A stretch of DNA of 64,000 nucleotides from Sphingomonas abaci (GTDB taxonomy: Bacteria > Pseudomonadota > Alphaproteobacteria > Sphingomonadales > Sphingomonadaceae), in assembly GCF_014199625.1 (NCBI RefSeq), contig NZ_JACHNY010000001.1, positions 558,001-622,000 on the forward strand, read 5' to 3'. Position 1 is the stretch's first letter; each line of letters begins with the position of its first letter. The notes beneath the pieces are model-generated. The model did no database searches and had not been told where the DNA came from. It worked only from the letters and a program-made list of their open reading frames with translations. Below, in pieces: positions 17,252-28,445 of the stretch. A program made the position numbers and the translations under genes.

Positions 17252-19495
17252 ATGCTCGACGCGATCTTCGGCCAGGGCGACCGCAACAGCCTGACGATGG
17301 ACAAGCCGCACCCCGACAGCCTGCTCGACACGAGCGTGCAAGGGGTCATCTCGCGCCCGCTCGACCGGGTCGACGGGCCGTTCAAGGTATCCGGCACCGC
17401 CACCTATGCCGCCGAGTACCAGATCGACAACCTTGCCCATGGCGTGCTGGTCGGCGCCAAGATAGGCCATGGCACGGTCACGGCCATCGATGCATCGGCG
17501 GTCAAGGCGATGCCCGGCGTGATCGACGTCATCACCGACTACGACACGTTCATCCGCAACCCCCAGCAGGGTGGCGAGACGACCGCGCCGACGCAGGGCG
17601 TGAAAGAGGTCGGCTATTTCGGCCAGATCGTCGCGATCGTGCTGGCGGAGAGCTTCGAGGTCGCGCGCGACGCGGCGCAACGGCTGCACATCGAATACGA
17701 CTATGCCGCCGGCGCCTATGACTTCGACGCCAATCGCGACCAGAGCGAGACGCCCCCCGCCTCGCAGATTCCGGCGCACTACACGCAAGGGAATGTCGAC
17801 AAGGCGATGACCCAGGCGCCGGTGACCGTCGAGGCCACCTATGTCACCCCCAGCCAGAATTCGGCGGCGATGGAGCCGCACGCCTCGATCGCGGTGTGGA
17901 ACGACGACGCGTTGACGCTCTACGGCTCCTACCAGATGCCGACCTCGGACGCGCAGCAACTCGCCAAGTCGCTCGGCATCAGCGAGAAGAAGGTGCGGAT
18001 CATCGCCCGCTACATCGGCGGCGGCTTCGGCTCGAAGCTCGGCATTGCGCCTGAAAGCGTCGCGGCGGCGATCGCGGCGAAGCGGCTCGGCCGCCCGGTC
18101 AAGGCGGTGATGGCACGCACGCAGGTGTTCGACGCCACGGTGCGTCGCTCCAACACCGAGCAGCGGCTGCGCCTCGCCGCCGGCAAGGACGGGAAGCTGA
18201 CCGCGATCGGGCACGACTCGCTCACCTCCAACCTGCCGGGCGAGGATTATTTCGAGCCCGTCGGCATCGGCACCCATTTCCTCTATCGCGGCGAGAACCG
18301 CTCGATCACGCACGACATGGTGCCGCTGAACCTGCTGCTCTCCGGCTCGATGCGCGCGCCGGGCGAAGCGGTGGGGATGATCGGGCTGGAATGCGCGATG
18401 GACGAATTGGCGGAGAAGCTGGGCTTCGACCCGATCGACCTGCGCAAGGCGAACGACATCGACGCCGATCCGGAGAAGGACATCCCCTTCTCCTCGCGCC
18501 AGCTCAGCCGCGCGTTGCAAGTGGGCGCGGAGAAGTTCGGCTGGGACCAGCGCAATCCGCGTCCAGCGCAGAGGCGCGAGGGCGAGTGGCTGATCGGCAT
18601 GGGCGTGGCCTCCGCCGCGCGCTCCAACATGCTGCAACAAAGCTCGGCCAAGGTGGAAATCCATGCCGACGGCAGCGCCACCGTGTCGTCGGCGATGACC
18701 GATATTGGCACCGGCAGCTACACGATCCTGGCGCAGATCGCGGGCGAGATCCTGGGCATCCCGGTCGAGAAGATCCGCATGTCGCTGGGCGACACCAACG
18801 ATCCGCCAGCGGCGGGCTCGGGCGGCTCCTGGGGCGCGACCTCGGCTGGATCGGCGGTCTATCTCGCCTGCGAGTTGCTGCGCGACAAGCTGGCCAAGGC
18901 GATGGACGTGGACCCCGGCGAACTGACGTTGAAGGACGGCCAGGCGATCGGCGCCAATCGCTCGGTCCCGCTCGGCGAGCTGGTCGGCCAGGGCATGGAG
19001 GCGACCGGCGAGATCAAGCCGGGCAAGATGGAAAAGGCGATGACCCAGGCGTCCTACGGCGCGCATTTCGCCGAGGTCGCGGTCAATGCCGTGACCGGCG
19101 AGGTGCGCGTGCGCCGGATGCTGGGCGTATTCGCCGCCGGCCGCGTGCTCAACGCCAAGACGGCGCGCTCGCAATGCCTGGGCGGCATGACTTTCGGCAT
19201 CGGCGCGGCGCTGACCGAGGATTTGATCCACGACCAGCGCAACGGCAAGCTGGTGAACCGCGATCTCGCCGAATATCACGTGCCGGTGAACGCCGACGTG
19301 CCACAGCTCGAAGTGCATTTCCTCGACGAGCGCGACATCTACGCCAACCCCATCCACGCCAAGGGGATCGGCGAGCTGGGCATTTCCGGCGCGGCTCCGG
19401 CAGTGGCGAACGCGGTCTACAATGCCTGCGGCGTGCGGGTGCGCGAATTCCCGATCACCTGCGACAAGTTGCTGGACGGCCTGCCCGCGCTATGA
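17252..19495 (+). CDS. paoC: molybdenum hydroxylase molybdopterin-binding subunit (PaoC-like)
   Basis: This is the catalytic large subunit, binding molybdopterin cytosine dinucleotide and carrying out hydroxylation of the substrate. The 747-residue protein has the aldehyde oxidase/xanthine dehydrogenase a/b hammerhead domain (ISRPLDRVDGPFKVSGTATY) and the MPT-binding blocks GGGFGSK, MRAPGEA and GSGGSWGATSAGS. The active-site glutamate is in KGIGELGISG, near residue 708. It starts two bases after paoB ends. The following xdhC-like and mocA-like genes fit assembly and sulfuration of its cofactor. Confidence 0.9.
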   Translation: MLDAIFGQGDRNSLTMDKPHPDSLLDTSVQGVISRPLDRVDGPFKVSGTATYAAEYQIDNLAHGVLVGAKIGHGTVTAIDASAVKAMPGVIDVITDYDTFIRNPQQGGETTAPTQGVKEVGYFGQIVAIVLAESFEVARDAAQRLHIEYDYAAGAYDFDANRDQSETPPASQIPAHYTQGNVDKAMTQAPVTVEATYVTPSQNSAAMEPHASIAVWNDDALTLYGSYQMPTSDAQQLAKSLGISEKKVRIIARYIGGGFGSKLGIAPESVAAAIAAKRLGRPVKAVMARTQVFDATVRRSNTEQRLRLAAGKDGKLTAIGHDSLTSNLPGEDYFEPVGIGTHFLYRGENRSITHDMVPLNLLLSGSMRAPGEAVGMIGLECAMDELAEKLGFDPIDLRKANDIDADPEKDIPFSSRQLSRALQVGAEKFGWDQRNPRPAQRREGEWLIGMGVASAARSNMLQQSSAKVEIHADGSATVSSAMTDIGTGSYTILAQIAGEILGIPVEKIRMSLGDTNDPPAAGSGGSWGATSAGSAVYLACELLRDKLAKAMDVDPGELTLKDGQAIGANRSVPLGELVGQGMEATGEIKPGKMEKAMTQASYGAHFAEVAVNAVTGEVRVRRMLGVFAAGRVLNAKTARSQCLGGMTFGIGAALTEDLIHDQRNGKLVNRDLAEYHVPVNADVPQLEVHFLDERDIYANPIHAKGIGELGISGAAPAVANAVYNACGVRVREFPITCDKLLDGLPAL

Positions 19496-19519
19496 GCCCG
19501 GTTCCGGGAAAGGGCCGAC

Positions 19520-20449
19520 ATGGCGGAGAATGACAGCGTCCTGGCGGCGGCGCGGACCTGGGCGGGCGAACCGCTCGCCCTTGCTACCGTGGTGTCGACC
19601 TGGGGCTCGGCCCCCCGGCCGCGCGGCAGCCATATGCTGGTGCATCGGGATGGCCGGTTCGAGGGATCGGTGTCGGGCGGCTGCGTCGAGAGCGACATCC
19701 TCCAGACCGCCGCGGAGGTGATCGCGGGCGCGCCGTTCCAGCTTCGCCGCTACGGCGTCGCGGACGCCGCCGCTTGGGAAGTCGGCCTCCCCTGCGGTGG
19801 CGAGATCGCGGTGATGGTGCAGCCGGTGTCGGCCGAGGGGTTCGACCCCGAATTGTTCGATCGCATCGCCGGTGCGCGCGAACAAGGCGACTCGCTTACC
19901 GTCCATACCGATCTGGACACGGGCCATTCGAGCGAGCGGCCGCTGGAGACGGGCGAGGTCTTCATCAACCGCTACGACCCGCCGCGCCGATTGCTGATCG
20001 TCGGCGCGGTGCAGATCGCGCAGAGCCTCGCCGCGCTCGCCCGTACGCTCGGCATCGAGGTGGTGGTGATCGACCCGCGCGCGCGCTTCCTGACCGAGGA
20101 ACGCTTTCCCGGCGTCACGCTCGACGATCGCTGGCCGGACGAGGCGGTCGCCGCCTATCGCCCCGGCCCGGCCACCGCCGTCGTGACGCTCAGCCACGAT
20201 ATCAAGATCGACGATCCGGCGCTGATCGCGGCCTTGGGCAGCGAGGCCGGCTATGTCGGCGCGCTCGGCAGCCGGCGCAGCCATGCGGCGCGGCGCGAGC
20301 GGCTGGCGGCAGCGGGGCTTTCGGCAGAGGCGATCGACCGGGTCGATGGCCCGGTCGGCATCGACATCGGCGCGATCGGACCGTCGGAGATCGCGCTGTC
20401 GATCGCCGCGGCGATGGTCGGCGCCTTTCACGACACGCCCAAGCCATGA
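19520..20449 (+). CDS. XdhC family molybdenum cofactor insertion protein
   Basis: XdhC/PaoD-type chaperones bind molybdopterin cofactor, favour its sulfuration and insert it into the large subunit. The 309-residue protein has the N-terminal XdhC/CoxI domain (TWGSAPRPRGSHMLV, GSVSGGCVES) and the C-terminal Rossmann domain (RRLLIVGAVQIAQSLAALA, LSHDIKIDDPAL, YVGALGSRRSHAARRERLA). It follows paoC by 24 bases in the operon and overlaps the mocA-like gene by four bases. The link to the hydroxylase encoded upstream is strong by context. Confidence 0.87.
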   Translation: MAENDSVLAAARTWAGEPLALATVVSTWGSAPRPRGSHMLVHRDGRFEGSVSGGCVESDILQTAAEVIAGAPFQLRRYGVADAAAWEVGLPCGGEIAVMVQPVSAEGFDPELFDRIAGAREQGDSLTVHTDLDTGHSSERPLETGEVFINRYDPPRRLLIVGAVQIAQSLAALARTLGIEVVVIDPRARFLTEERFPGVTLDDRWPDEAVAAYRPGPATAVVTLSHDIKIDDPALIAALGSEAGYVGALGSRRSHAARRERLAAAGLSAEAIDRVDGPVGIDIGAIGPSEIALSIAAAMVGAFHDTPKP

Positions 20450-21075
20450 TCCGCGTCGAGAACACCGTCCTGATCCTGCTCGCCGCCGGCCGGTCGCGCC
20501 GCTTCGGCGATATCGGCTCGAAGCTGGACCAGGAGTTCCTGGGCCGACCGCTCGGCCTGCACGTCGCGGTCGCGTTGGAATCGATGCCGTTCCAGGAGCG
20601 GTTGGCGATCGTCAACGGCAGCGCGCTGGACTATCGCCCGCACGGTTTCACCGTCATCCATAACGACGATCCGGGCGACGGCATGTCGCGCTCGGTCCGC
20701 CTGGGCGTCGCCCGCGCCCGCGAACAGGGGGCGCAGGCCGTGCTGATCGCGCTGGCCGACATGCCGCGCGTCACCGCCGCGCATATCCATCGCATGTTCG
20801 AGGCGGTCGACGGACCGGGCGCGGTGGTGGCGTCGAGCGACGGGGTCGAGCCCAAGCCCCCGGCCCTGTTCGGCCGCGACTGTTTCGATTACCTGATGAC
20901 GCTGACCGGCGAGCGGGGCGCCGCCGAGATGGTGCGGCGCGGGCGCCACGTTGTCACCACCCCGGCCGAACTGATCGACGTCGACACGGCGGAGGAGCTG
21001 GAACAGCTACGCGCGCTGGTCCATGACCCCGCTGCACACACCATCATTCATGCCGGAGCGCATCGATCGGGTTGA
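20446..21075 (+). CDS. MobA/MocA-like molybdenum cofactor nucleotidyltransferase
   Basis: This NTP-transferase-like protein (209 residues) probably adds CMP to molybdopterin, making the dinucleotide form used by xanthine oxidase-family enzymes. It has the nucleotide-binding [27 protein letters not shown], and the acidic LIALADMP, where the DxP metal site is expected. The role as cytidylyltransferase is inferred from position after a molybdenum hydroxylase and XdhC. The start ATG 20446 overlaps the previous stop (ATGA). Its 3' end overlaps the convergent efflux permease gene by 32 bases. Confidence 0.8.
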   Translation: MIRVENTVLILLAAGRSRRFGDIGSKLDQEFLGRPLGLHVAVALESMPFQERLAIVNGSALDYRPHGFTVIHNDDPGDGMSRSVRLGVARAREQGAQAVLIALADMPRVTAAHIHRMFEAVDGPGAVVASSDGVEPKPPALFGRDCFDYLMTLTGERGAAEMVRRGRHVVTTPAELIDVDTAEELEQLRALVHDPAAHTIIHAGAHRSG

Positions 21076-22249
21076 GCGCCGCCGCGCGCCGCGCCGGGAA
21101 ATAGCCGAACACCACGCCGATCACCGCCGAGATGGCGAAGGCGATCAGGTTGATCTGCGGATCGAACGTCCACGGCACCTGCATCAGCGGCACCAGCGCC
21201 AGGATGACGAGCTGCGCCAGCGCCAGCCCGATCAGCCCGCCCAGGCACGACAGCGCCACCGCCTCGACCAGGAACTGCATCAGCACCTCGTTCGCCACCG
21301 CGCCGATCGCCAGGCGGATGCCGATCTCGCGCGTCCGCTCGGTCACCGACACCAGCATGATGTTCATGATGCCGATGCCGCCCACCACCAGCGAGATGGC
21401 GGCCACGGCGGCCACGATCCGGGTCAGCATCGTCGTGGTGCTGGTCAGCGTATCGCTGATCTGCTTGGTGTCGAAGATGTTGAAATCGTCGTCCTTGCCG
21501 CCGGTGATGTGCCGCCGTTCGCGCAGCAGGTCGGTGATCGCCGCCTGCACGGTCGCGGTCGAATAGGCCTGGTCGACCCCGACCAGCATCAGCCGGATGT
21601 CGCGCGTGCCGGTGAAGCGGCGCTGCACCGCCTTGATCGGCATCACCACCACATCGTCCTGATCGCCGAACCCGCCCTGTCCGCGCGTGGTCAGCACGCC
21701 GACCACGTCGCAGGTGATGGCGCCCAGCCGCATCCGCTTGCCGACCGGATCGTCGGTGCGGAACAGGTTCTGGCGCACGGTATTGCCGATCAGGCACACC
21801 GCCTTGCCCGCCTCCTCCTCCGCCGGGGTCCAGTAGCGTCCCGCCGCCAGCGGCCAGGGCTGCACGGTCAGGAAGGCGCTGGTCGTGCCGTTGATCGTGG
21901 TCGACCAGTTCGCCCCCTCATAGATGGCGGTGGCGCTGGCGCTCGCCTGGGGAGCGACGGCGGTGACGCCGGCGATCTGGTTGGCGATCGCGGTCACGTC
22001 CTCGGGCTTGAAGTCGGGCGGACGCGGGCCACCGCCGCCGCGCCCGAACCCTTGGCCGGGCCGGATCTGGAGCACGTTGGTGCCGAGCGCGGAGATCGAC
22101 GCCTGCACCGCGGCGGTGGTCGCCTTGCCCAATGTCACCATCGTCACCACCGCGCCAACGCCGATGACGATGCCCAATATGGTCAGGAACGATCGCAACA
22201 GGTGCCGGCGGATCGAGCGCAGCGCGAGGACGAGGGTCGTGCCGAACAT
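21044..22249 (-). CDS. MacB-type ABC transporter permease
   Basis: This is the membrane subunit of a MacAB-type efflux pump, encoded separately from its ATPase. The 401-residue protein has one N-terminal transmembrane helix ([19 protein letters not shown]), a large periplasmic MacB core domain (about residues 45-270), and three C-terminal helices within the FtsX-like domain ([21 protein letters not shown] and following). It ends NPIDALRHE, as is usual. A 160-bp gap containing a repeat doublet separates it from the upstream ATPase gene. The exported compound cannot be predicted. Confidence 0.9.
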   Translation of the reverse strand: MFGTTLVLALRSIRRHLLRSFLTILGIVIGVGAVVTMVTLGKATTAAVQASISALGTNVLQIRPGQGFGRGGGGPRPPDFKPEDVTAIANQIAGVTAVAPQASASATAIYEGANWSTTINGTTSAFLTVQPWPLAAGRYWTPAEEEAGKAVCLIGNTVRQNLFRTDDPVGKRMRLGAITCDVVGVLTTRGQGGFGDQDDVVVMPIKAVQRRFTGTRDIRLMLVGVDQAYSTATVQAAITDLLRERRHITGGKDDDFNIFDTKQISDTLTSTTTMLTRIVAAVAAISLVVGGIGIMNIMLVSVTERTREIGIRLAIGAVANEVLMQFLVEAVALSCLGGLIGLALAQLVILALVPLMQVPWTFDPQINLIAFAISAVIGVVFGYFPARRAAALNPIDALRHE

Positions 22250-22273
22250 CAGGCGCGGGCCTCCCCTACGCTA

Positions 22274-22381
22274 CTGTTCCCCGGCGAAGGCCGGGGCCCA
22301 GTTGGGAAGGTCGTGGCAACGGAGCGCTGCCCACCATCACGCATGTCCCCCAACTGGGCCCCGGCCTTCGCCGGGGAACCA
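22274..22381. repeat. palindromic repeat doublet inside the mac operon
   Basis: The unit CTGTTCCCCGGCGAAGGCC...CCCAGTTGGGA (22274-22307) is followed, after about 40 bases, by its inverted copy (22347-22380). Both units match the ends of the GIY-YIG cassette almost base for base. The spacer contains AACGGAGCGCT. The doublet sits between the ATPase and permease genes, which are on the same strand. Confidence 0.88.
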
Positions 22382-22409
22382 AGAAAGGAGGAAGCGGAAG
22401 TGGCCAAGC

Positions 22410-23132
22410 TCATGCCTCCACCGCCGCGCCCTGCCGGTGCTGCGTCTCGATCCGCTCGACCAGTCCGTCCTTGAAGTGCACCACGGTGCGCGCGAAGGCC
22501 GCCATGTCGGGTTCGTGGGTGACCATCAGCACGGTGATCCCCGCCTCGCGGTTGAGGCTGGTGAGCAGCTCCATGATCTCCACCGAGCGTTCGGAATCGA
22601 GGTTGCCGGTCGGCTCGTCGGCCAGCAACACGTCGGGCTCGGTGACGATCGCGCGGGCGATGGCGACGCGCTGCTGCTGCCCGCCCGACAGTTCCGCCGG
22701 CGTATGGTCCCACCAGCGGTCCAGCCCGACCTTGGCCAGCGCCGCCATGCCCAGCTCGCGCCGTCGCGCCTTGCTTTCGCCGCGATAGAGGAGCGGCAGC
22801 TCGACATTCTCCAGCGCGGTGGTGCGCGACAGGAGGTTAAACCCCTGGAAGACGAAGCCGAGATATTTGCGCCGCAGCAGCGCGCGCTGGTCGCGGTCCA
22901 ACGTCTCGATATGATGGCCCCGGAACAGGAACTCGCCGGCCGAGGGCACGTCGAGACAGCCCAGGATGTTCATCGTCGTCGACTTGCCCGAGCCCGACGG
23001 GCCCATCACCGCGACGAAATCGCCCTGGGCGATATCCAGGTCGACGCCCTTCAGCGCCTGGAACTGGGTCGCGCCGGCGCCATAGACCTTGCGGACGCCG
23101 CGCAACTGGATGAGCGGGGGATTACTGGCCAC
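22410..23132 (-). CDS. MacB-type ABC transporter ATP-binding protein
   Basis: This ATPase of the LolD/MacB group powers the permease at 21044. In 240 residues it has Walker [10 protein letters not shown], the Q-loop FVFQGFNLL, signature LSGGQQQR, Walker [15 protein letters not shown] and switch histidine MVTHEP. The frame remains open further upstream, but that part is a low-complexity alanine run antiparallel to nothing useful and lies inside macA. The GTG at 23130-23132 has GGAGGG seven bases upstream and gives a normal N terminus ([17 protein letters not shown]). It overlaps macA by 11 bases. Confidence 0.9.
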   Translation of the reverse strand: MASNPPLIQLRGVRKVYGAGATQFQALKGVDLDIAQGDFVAVMGPSGSGKSTTMNILGCLDVPSAGEFLFRGHHIETLDRDQRALLRRKYLGFVFQGFNLLSRTTALENVELPLLYRGESKARRRELGMAALAKVGLDRWWDHTPAELSGGQQQRVAIARAIVTEPDVLLADEPTGNLDSERSVEIMELLTSLNREAGITVLMVTHEPDMAAFARTVVHFKDGLVERIETQHRQGAAVEA

Positions 23133-24513
23133 CCCCGCCCCCTCCGCGCCGGCGACCGCCGCTGCCGCTGCCGCCGCTGCGCCCGCCACCCTTCGCATCG
23201 TCGCCCGCCGCCAGCTGCCCGGTGATCACTTGCGCGCCCGGCTTCAGGTCGCCGCCCAGCACCTCGGTCATCGTGCCATCGGTATCGCCGGTGGTGATTG
23301 GCACCGGCTGCGGCTGGCCGTCCGCGCCCTTCACATAGACGGTCTGCGTCGCGCCCCGGCTGACCCGCGCGGTTCGTTCCGGCCGGTCACGGCGCGGGCG
23401 GAAGGTGAGCGAGCCGGCGATGCCGCCACCGCCGCCGCCGCTGCCCGCCGCCTGCGGCTTGAAGCGCAGCGCCGCGTTCGGCACCAGCAGCACGTTCCGC
23501 TTGTCCGACGTGACGATATCGGCGGTCGCGGTCATGCCTGGGCGAAGGATGAGCTGCGGATTGGCCACGGTCAGGTCGGCGGCATAGCTGACCACCTGCC
23601 CCGTCGTCGCGGTGGTGCTGGCGGTCGTGCTCGACGAGGTGGCATTGCTGACCGTAAGGTTCGATCCCAGGTCGACGCGGGTGATCTGCGCCGGAAAGGT
23701 CTGGCCCGGATAGGCGTCGACCGTGAAGCTCGCCTTCTGGCCCAGCTTGACCGCGCCGACATCCGCCTCGTCGATCGCGACTTCCAGCTTCATGCGGGTC
23801 AGGTCCTCGGCGATCACGAACAGGGTCGGCGTGTTGAACGAGGCGGCGACGGTCTGGCCCGGATCGACCTGCCGCGCCAGCACCACGCCCGACACCGGGC
23901 TGCGGATGATCGCGCGACTGCGCTGCGTCTGCGATTGGGCGAGCTGCGCCTGCGCCGCCTGCACATTGGCCTGTGCGGTGCGCAGCGCCGCGACCGCGCG
24001 CTGCGCATTGGCGCGGCCGGTCTGGAGCTCGGTGGCCGAGGGCACGCGGCCGTTGGACAGCTTGTACACGTCCTCCAGCCGGGCGAGCTGGGCGTTCGCC
24101 TCCGACACGGTGGCGCGCGCCTGGGCGACCTGCGCCTGGTTGGCGGCGAGCTGCGCCTGGCCGGCGCGGATCTGGTCGTCGATCTGCTCAGGGTCGATCA
24201 GCGCCAGCGCCTCGCCCGCGCGCACGCGGTCGTTGACGTCGACCACCACCTTGGTCACCAGGCCCGACAGCTGCGAGCCGACCGTCACCTGGTTGGTCGG
24301 CGCCAGCTTGCCCGTCGCCGACACGCTGACGGTCAGGTTACCGCGCTTCGCGGCCTGCGTCGAATAGGTCGGTGCGTCCTTTGCGCCGAAACAGCTTTTC
24401 AGCAGCAAGGCGAGCAGCACCACGCCGATCGCCACCGCGATCCACTTCACGAAGCGCCGCCACGGCGCGACCGGCTTCACGCCCAGGAATTCGTCGGTCG
24501 TCTGGTCGGCCAT
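23122..24513 (-). CDS. MacA-type periplasmic adaptor subunit
   Basis: This is the membrane-fusion component that links the inner-membrane MacB pump to an outer-membrane channel. The 463-residue protein has an N-terminal transmembrane anchor (FVKWIAVAIGVVLLALLLKSCFG), a split lipoyl domain (VTVGSQLSGLVTKVVVDVNDRVRAGEAL and IIRSPVSGVVLARQVDPGQTV), a long alpha-hairpin with many Ala and Gln (about residues 110-200), and beta-barrel and membrane-proximal parts. The C terminus is glycine/arginine-rich. Its ATG overlaps the stop of the upstream NodT gene (TGATG). Confidence 0.9.
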   Translation of the reverse strand: MADQTTDEFLGVKPVAPWRRFVKWIAVAIGVVLLALLLKSCFGAKDAPTYSTQAAKRGNLTVSVSATGKLAPTNQVTVGSQLSGLVTKVVVDVNDRVRAGEALALIDPEQIDDQIRAGQAQLAANQAQVAQARATVSEANAQLARLEDVYKLSNGRVPSATELQTGRANAQRAVAALRTAQANVQAAQAQLAQSQTQRSRAIIRSPVSGVVLARQVDPGQTVAASFNTPTLFVIAEDLTRMKLEVAIDEADVGAVKLGQKASFTVDAYPGQTFPAQITRVDLGSNLTVSNATSSSTTASTTATTGQVVSYAADLTVANPQLILRPGMTATADIVTSDKRNVLLVPNAALRFKPQAAGSGGGGGGIAGSLTFRPRRDRPERTARVSRGATQTVYVKGADGQPQPVPITTGDTDGTMTEVLGGDLKPGAQVITGQLAAGDDAKGGGRSGGSGSGGRRRGGGGGGQ

Positions 24514-25994
24514 CAGCGCGCCTCGCTACCGGCGCGCGGCGGCGCCTCTGGAATGGTGGTCGCGTCCCAGCCGCCGCCGAGCGCGACGTACAGCGCGATC
24601 TGCGCGGCGGCGGCGTCGGCGCGGGCCTGGGTCAGGCCGTTGCGCGCCGACAGCAACGCCGCCTCCTGCTGGTTGAGCGTGGTGAAATCGGTCAGGCCCG
24701 AGCGATACTGGCTGCGGCTGAGGATCGCGGACGTGTTGGCGGCGTCCAGCGCGATGGTGAACTCGCGCGTCCGCGCCTCCGCCGATTGCAGCGCCGCGAT
24801 GGCGTTCTCGATATCCTCCAGCGCCAGCAGCACCGTGCCCCGGTAATTGGCCAGCGCGACATCGGTCGCCGCCTCCTGCGCGCGCACCTGGCTGCGCAGC
24901 CGGCCGCCGTTGAAGATTGCCTGGGTCAGGCCGGCGAACAGCCCACCAGTGATCGCATCGCCGATCCCGCTGATCGAGGTGGAATTGGTGTTGATGTTGC
25001 CGGTGATCGCCAGCGCCGGATAGAGCGCCGCCTTGGCCACCCCGATCCGCGCGGTCGCCGCCGCCAGCGCGCGTTCGGCCGAACGGATGTCGGGCCGCTG
25101 GCGCAGCGCGTCAGCGGGGATGCCGACGCCGGTGGCGGCCGCCGCGACCGGGATCGGCCGCACCGCCGCCAGTTGCGCCTTGAGCGCGCCGGGCGCCTGC
25201 CCGGTCAGCACGCCGACCCGCGACACGGCGGCGTTATATTGCTGTTCGAGCTGGGGAATGGTCGCGGCCGTCTGCGCCCGCTGACTGCGCGCCTGTTCCT
25301 GGTCCAGGCTCGACACCAGCCCCGCCTGCACCCGGAAGCCCGCGATCTCCAGATTGTCGTCCTGGATCGCCAGCGAGGCCCGCGCATTGGCAAGCTGCGC
25401 CTGATAGGCGCGGGCCAGCACATAGTTGCGCGCGATCTCGCTTTCGACCGACAGCAGCACCGTCGCATAGTCGAAGCCCGAGGCCTCATACTGCGCGCGG
25501 CTCGCCTCGACGGTGCGGCGGATCTCGCCGAACAGCCCGACCTGATAGCTGGCGGACAGGCCGACCGAGAAATTGTTGGTGCCCCCGCCGCCGGTATCGA
25601 CCACCGTGCCGTCGGGCAGCGTGAACGAGCGACCGCCGCCGCGCAGATTCTCGTTGCGCTGGTACCCGGTCGAACCCGAGACGGTGGGCAGGAGCGTCGC
25701 GCGGCTCTGCACCAGCGCCTCGCGCGCCTGGCGCAGCCGGCCGATCGCCTGGGCGACGTCGGTGTTCGCCGCCGCGCCCCGCTCCACCAGCGCCCCGAGC
25801 AGCGGGTCGTTGAAGCGCGTCCACCACCGCGTCAGGTCCTCACGCGTCGGCGGGGCGGTGACCGAATAAGCGTCCGGCACGCCGAGATCGGCGGCGGTGC
25901 GCGGCGTGTAGTCGGGCCCGACCGAACAGCCGGAAAGCGCCGTGGCGGCGAGCAGGACGATCGGAGCAAGGTCGCGGAAACGCGGCATATTCAT
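24513..25994 (-). CDS. NodT-family RND/ABC efflux outer membrane lipoprotein
   Basis: This TolC-like outer-membrane channel (493 residues) completes a tripartite exporter with the adjacent MacA and MacB genes. It has a lipoprotein signal (APIVLLAATALSGC), the typical start of the mature chain GPDYTPR, and two repeats of the outer membrane efflux domain with long amphipathic helices (LRQAREALVQSRATLLPTVS and ALEDIENAIAALQSAEAR). The frame extends upstream to 26153, but that segment lacks signal-peptide character; the ATG at 25992-25994 or the one two codons later is preferred. The order outer membrane factor-adaptor-pump is clear. Confidence 0.88.
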   Translation of the reverse strand: MNMPRFRDLAPIVLLAATALSGCSVGPDYTPRTAADLGVPDAYSVTAPPTREDLTRWWTRFNDPLLGALVERGAAANTDVAQAIGRLRQAREALVQSRATLLPTVSGSTGYQRNENLRGGGRSFTLPDGTVVDTGGGGTNNFSVGLSASYQVGLFGEIRRTVEASRAQYEASGFDYATVLLSVESEIARNYVLARAYQAQLANARASLAIQDDNLEIAGFRVQAGLVSSLDQEQARSQRAQTAATIPQLEQQYNAAVSRVGVLTGQAPGALKAQLAAVRPIPVAAAATGVGIPADALRQRPDIRSAERALAAATARIGVAKAALYPALAITGNINTNSTSISGIGDAITGGLFAGLTQAIFNGGRLRSQVRAQEAATDVALANYRGTVLLALEDIENAIAALQSAEARTREFTIALDAANTSAILSRSQYRSGLTDFTTLNQQEAALLSARNGLTQARADAAAAQIALYVALGGGWDATTIPEAPPRAGSEAR

Positions 25995-26111
25995 AGGGGA
26001 TGGCCAACACCCCCGGCCCTGTCCAGCGCCTTTGTGTCGCAGATTGTCGCGACGGTCATATCCCCGGCCCGCCGCGACATTGGCGGGTGCGGGCAGGTCC
26101 TTCCCTCGCCC

Positions 26112-26137
26112 ACCACCCCGGCCCGCGCCGGAGTGGT
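26112..26137. repeat. single palindromic repeat, ACCACCCCGG type
   Basis: ACCACCCCGG and CCGGAGTGGT pair around a short CG-rich loop. This resembles the second arm type of the doublets at 5960-6051 and 28299-28390. It lies in the 190 bp between pccA and the NodT gene, which otherwise holds nothing I can identify. Confidence 0.55.
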
Positions 26138-26184
26138 ACGATGGACATGGCAATGAATTCCTGACGGGGCAGGATGTGGGGGTG

Positions 26185-28218
<2,034 letters not shown>

Positions 28219-28298
28219 GGCCCTCTCCCAATGTCTTGTCATGTCATCGCGGCAGAGACGACGCCCTTGCCGAAATCGGCACTTCATTATCCTTCACC

Positions 28299-28390
28299 GC
28301 CACCCCGGCGAAGGCGGGGGTCCAGTTACGAAGCGCTTCGAAAAAGTTACAAACGTCCCCCAACCGGATCCCGGCCGTCGCCGGGGTGGT
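28299..28390. repeat. palindromic repeat doublet between bioB and pccA
   Basis: CCACCCCGGCGAAGGCGGGG followed by TCCAGTTACG (28299-28330) faces an inverted partner at 28356-28390 (GTCCCCCAACCGG...CGCCGGGGTGG). It is more diverged than the copies at 22.3 and 41.5 kb, and its spacer is shorter. It lies between two same-strand genes of the propionate locus. Confidence 0.78.
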
Positions 28391-28445
28391 TGCTGTTATC
28401 AGGGCGCTTTGGAGAGCAACGCGATCAGGACGATGCGCCGCATCC

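Noticed and set aside
17189..19357. 722-residue open frame opposite the molybdopterin subunit gene
   Set aside because: Composition and lack of motifs mark it as a shadow; the plus-strand gene has full family motifs.
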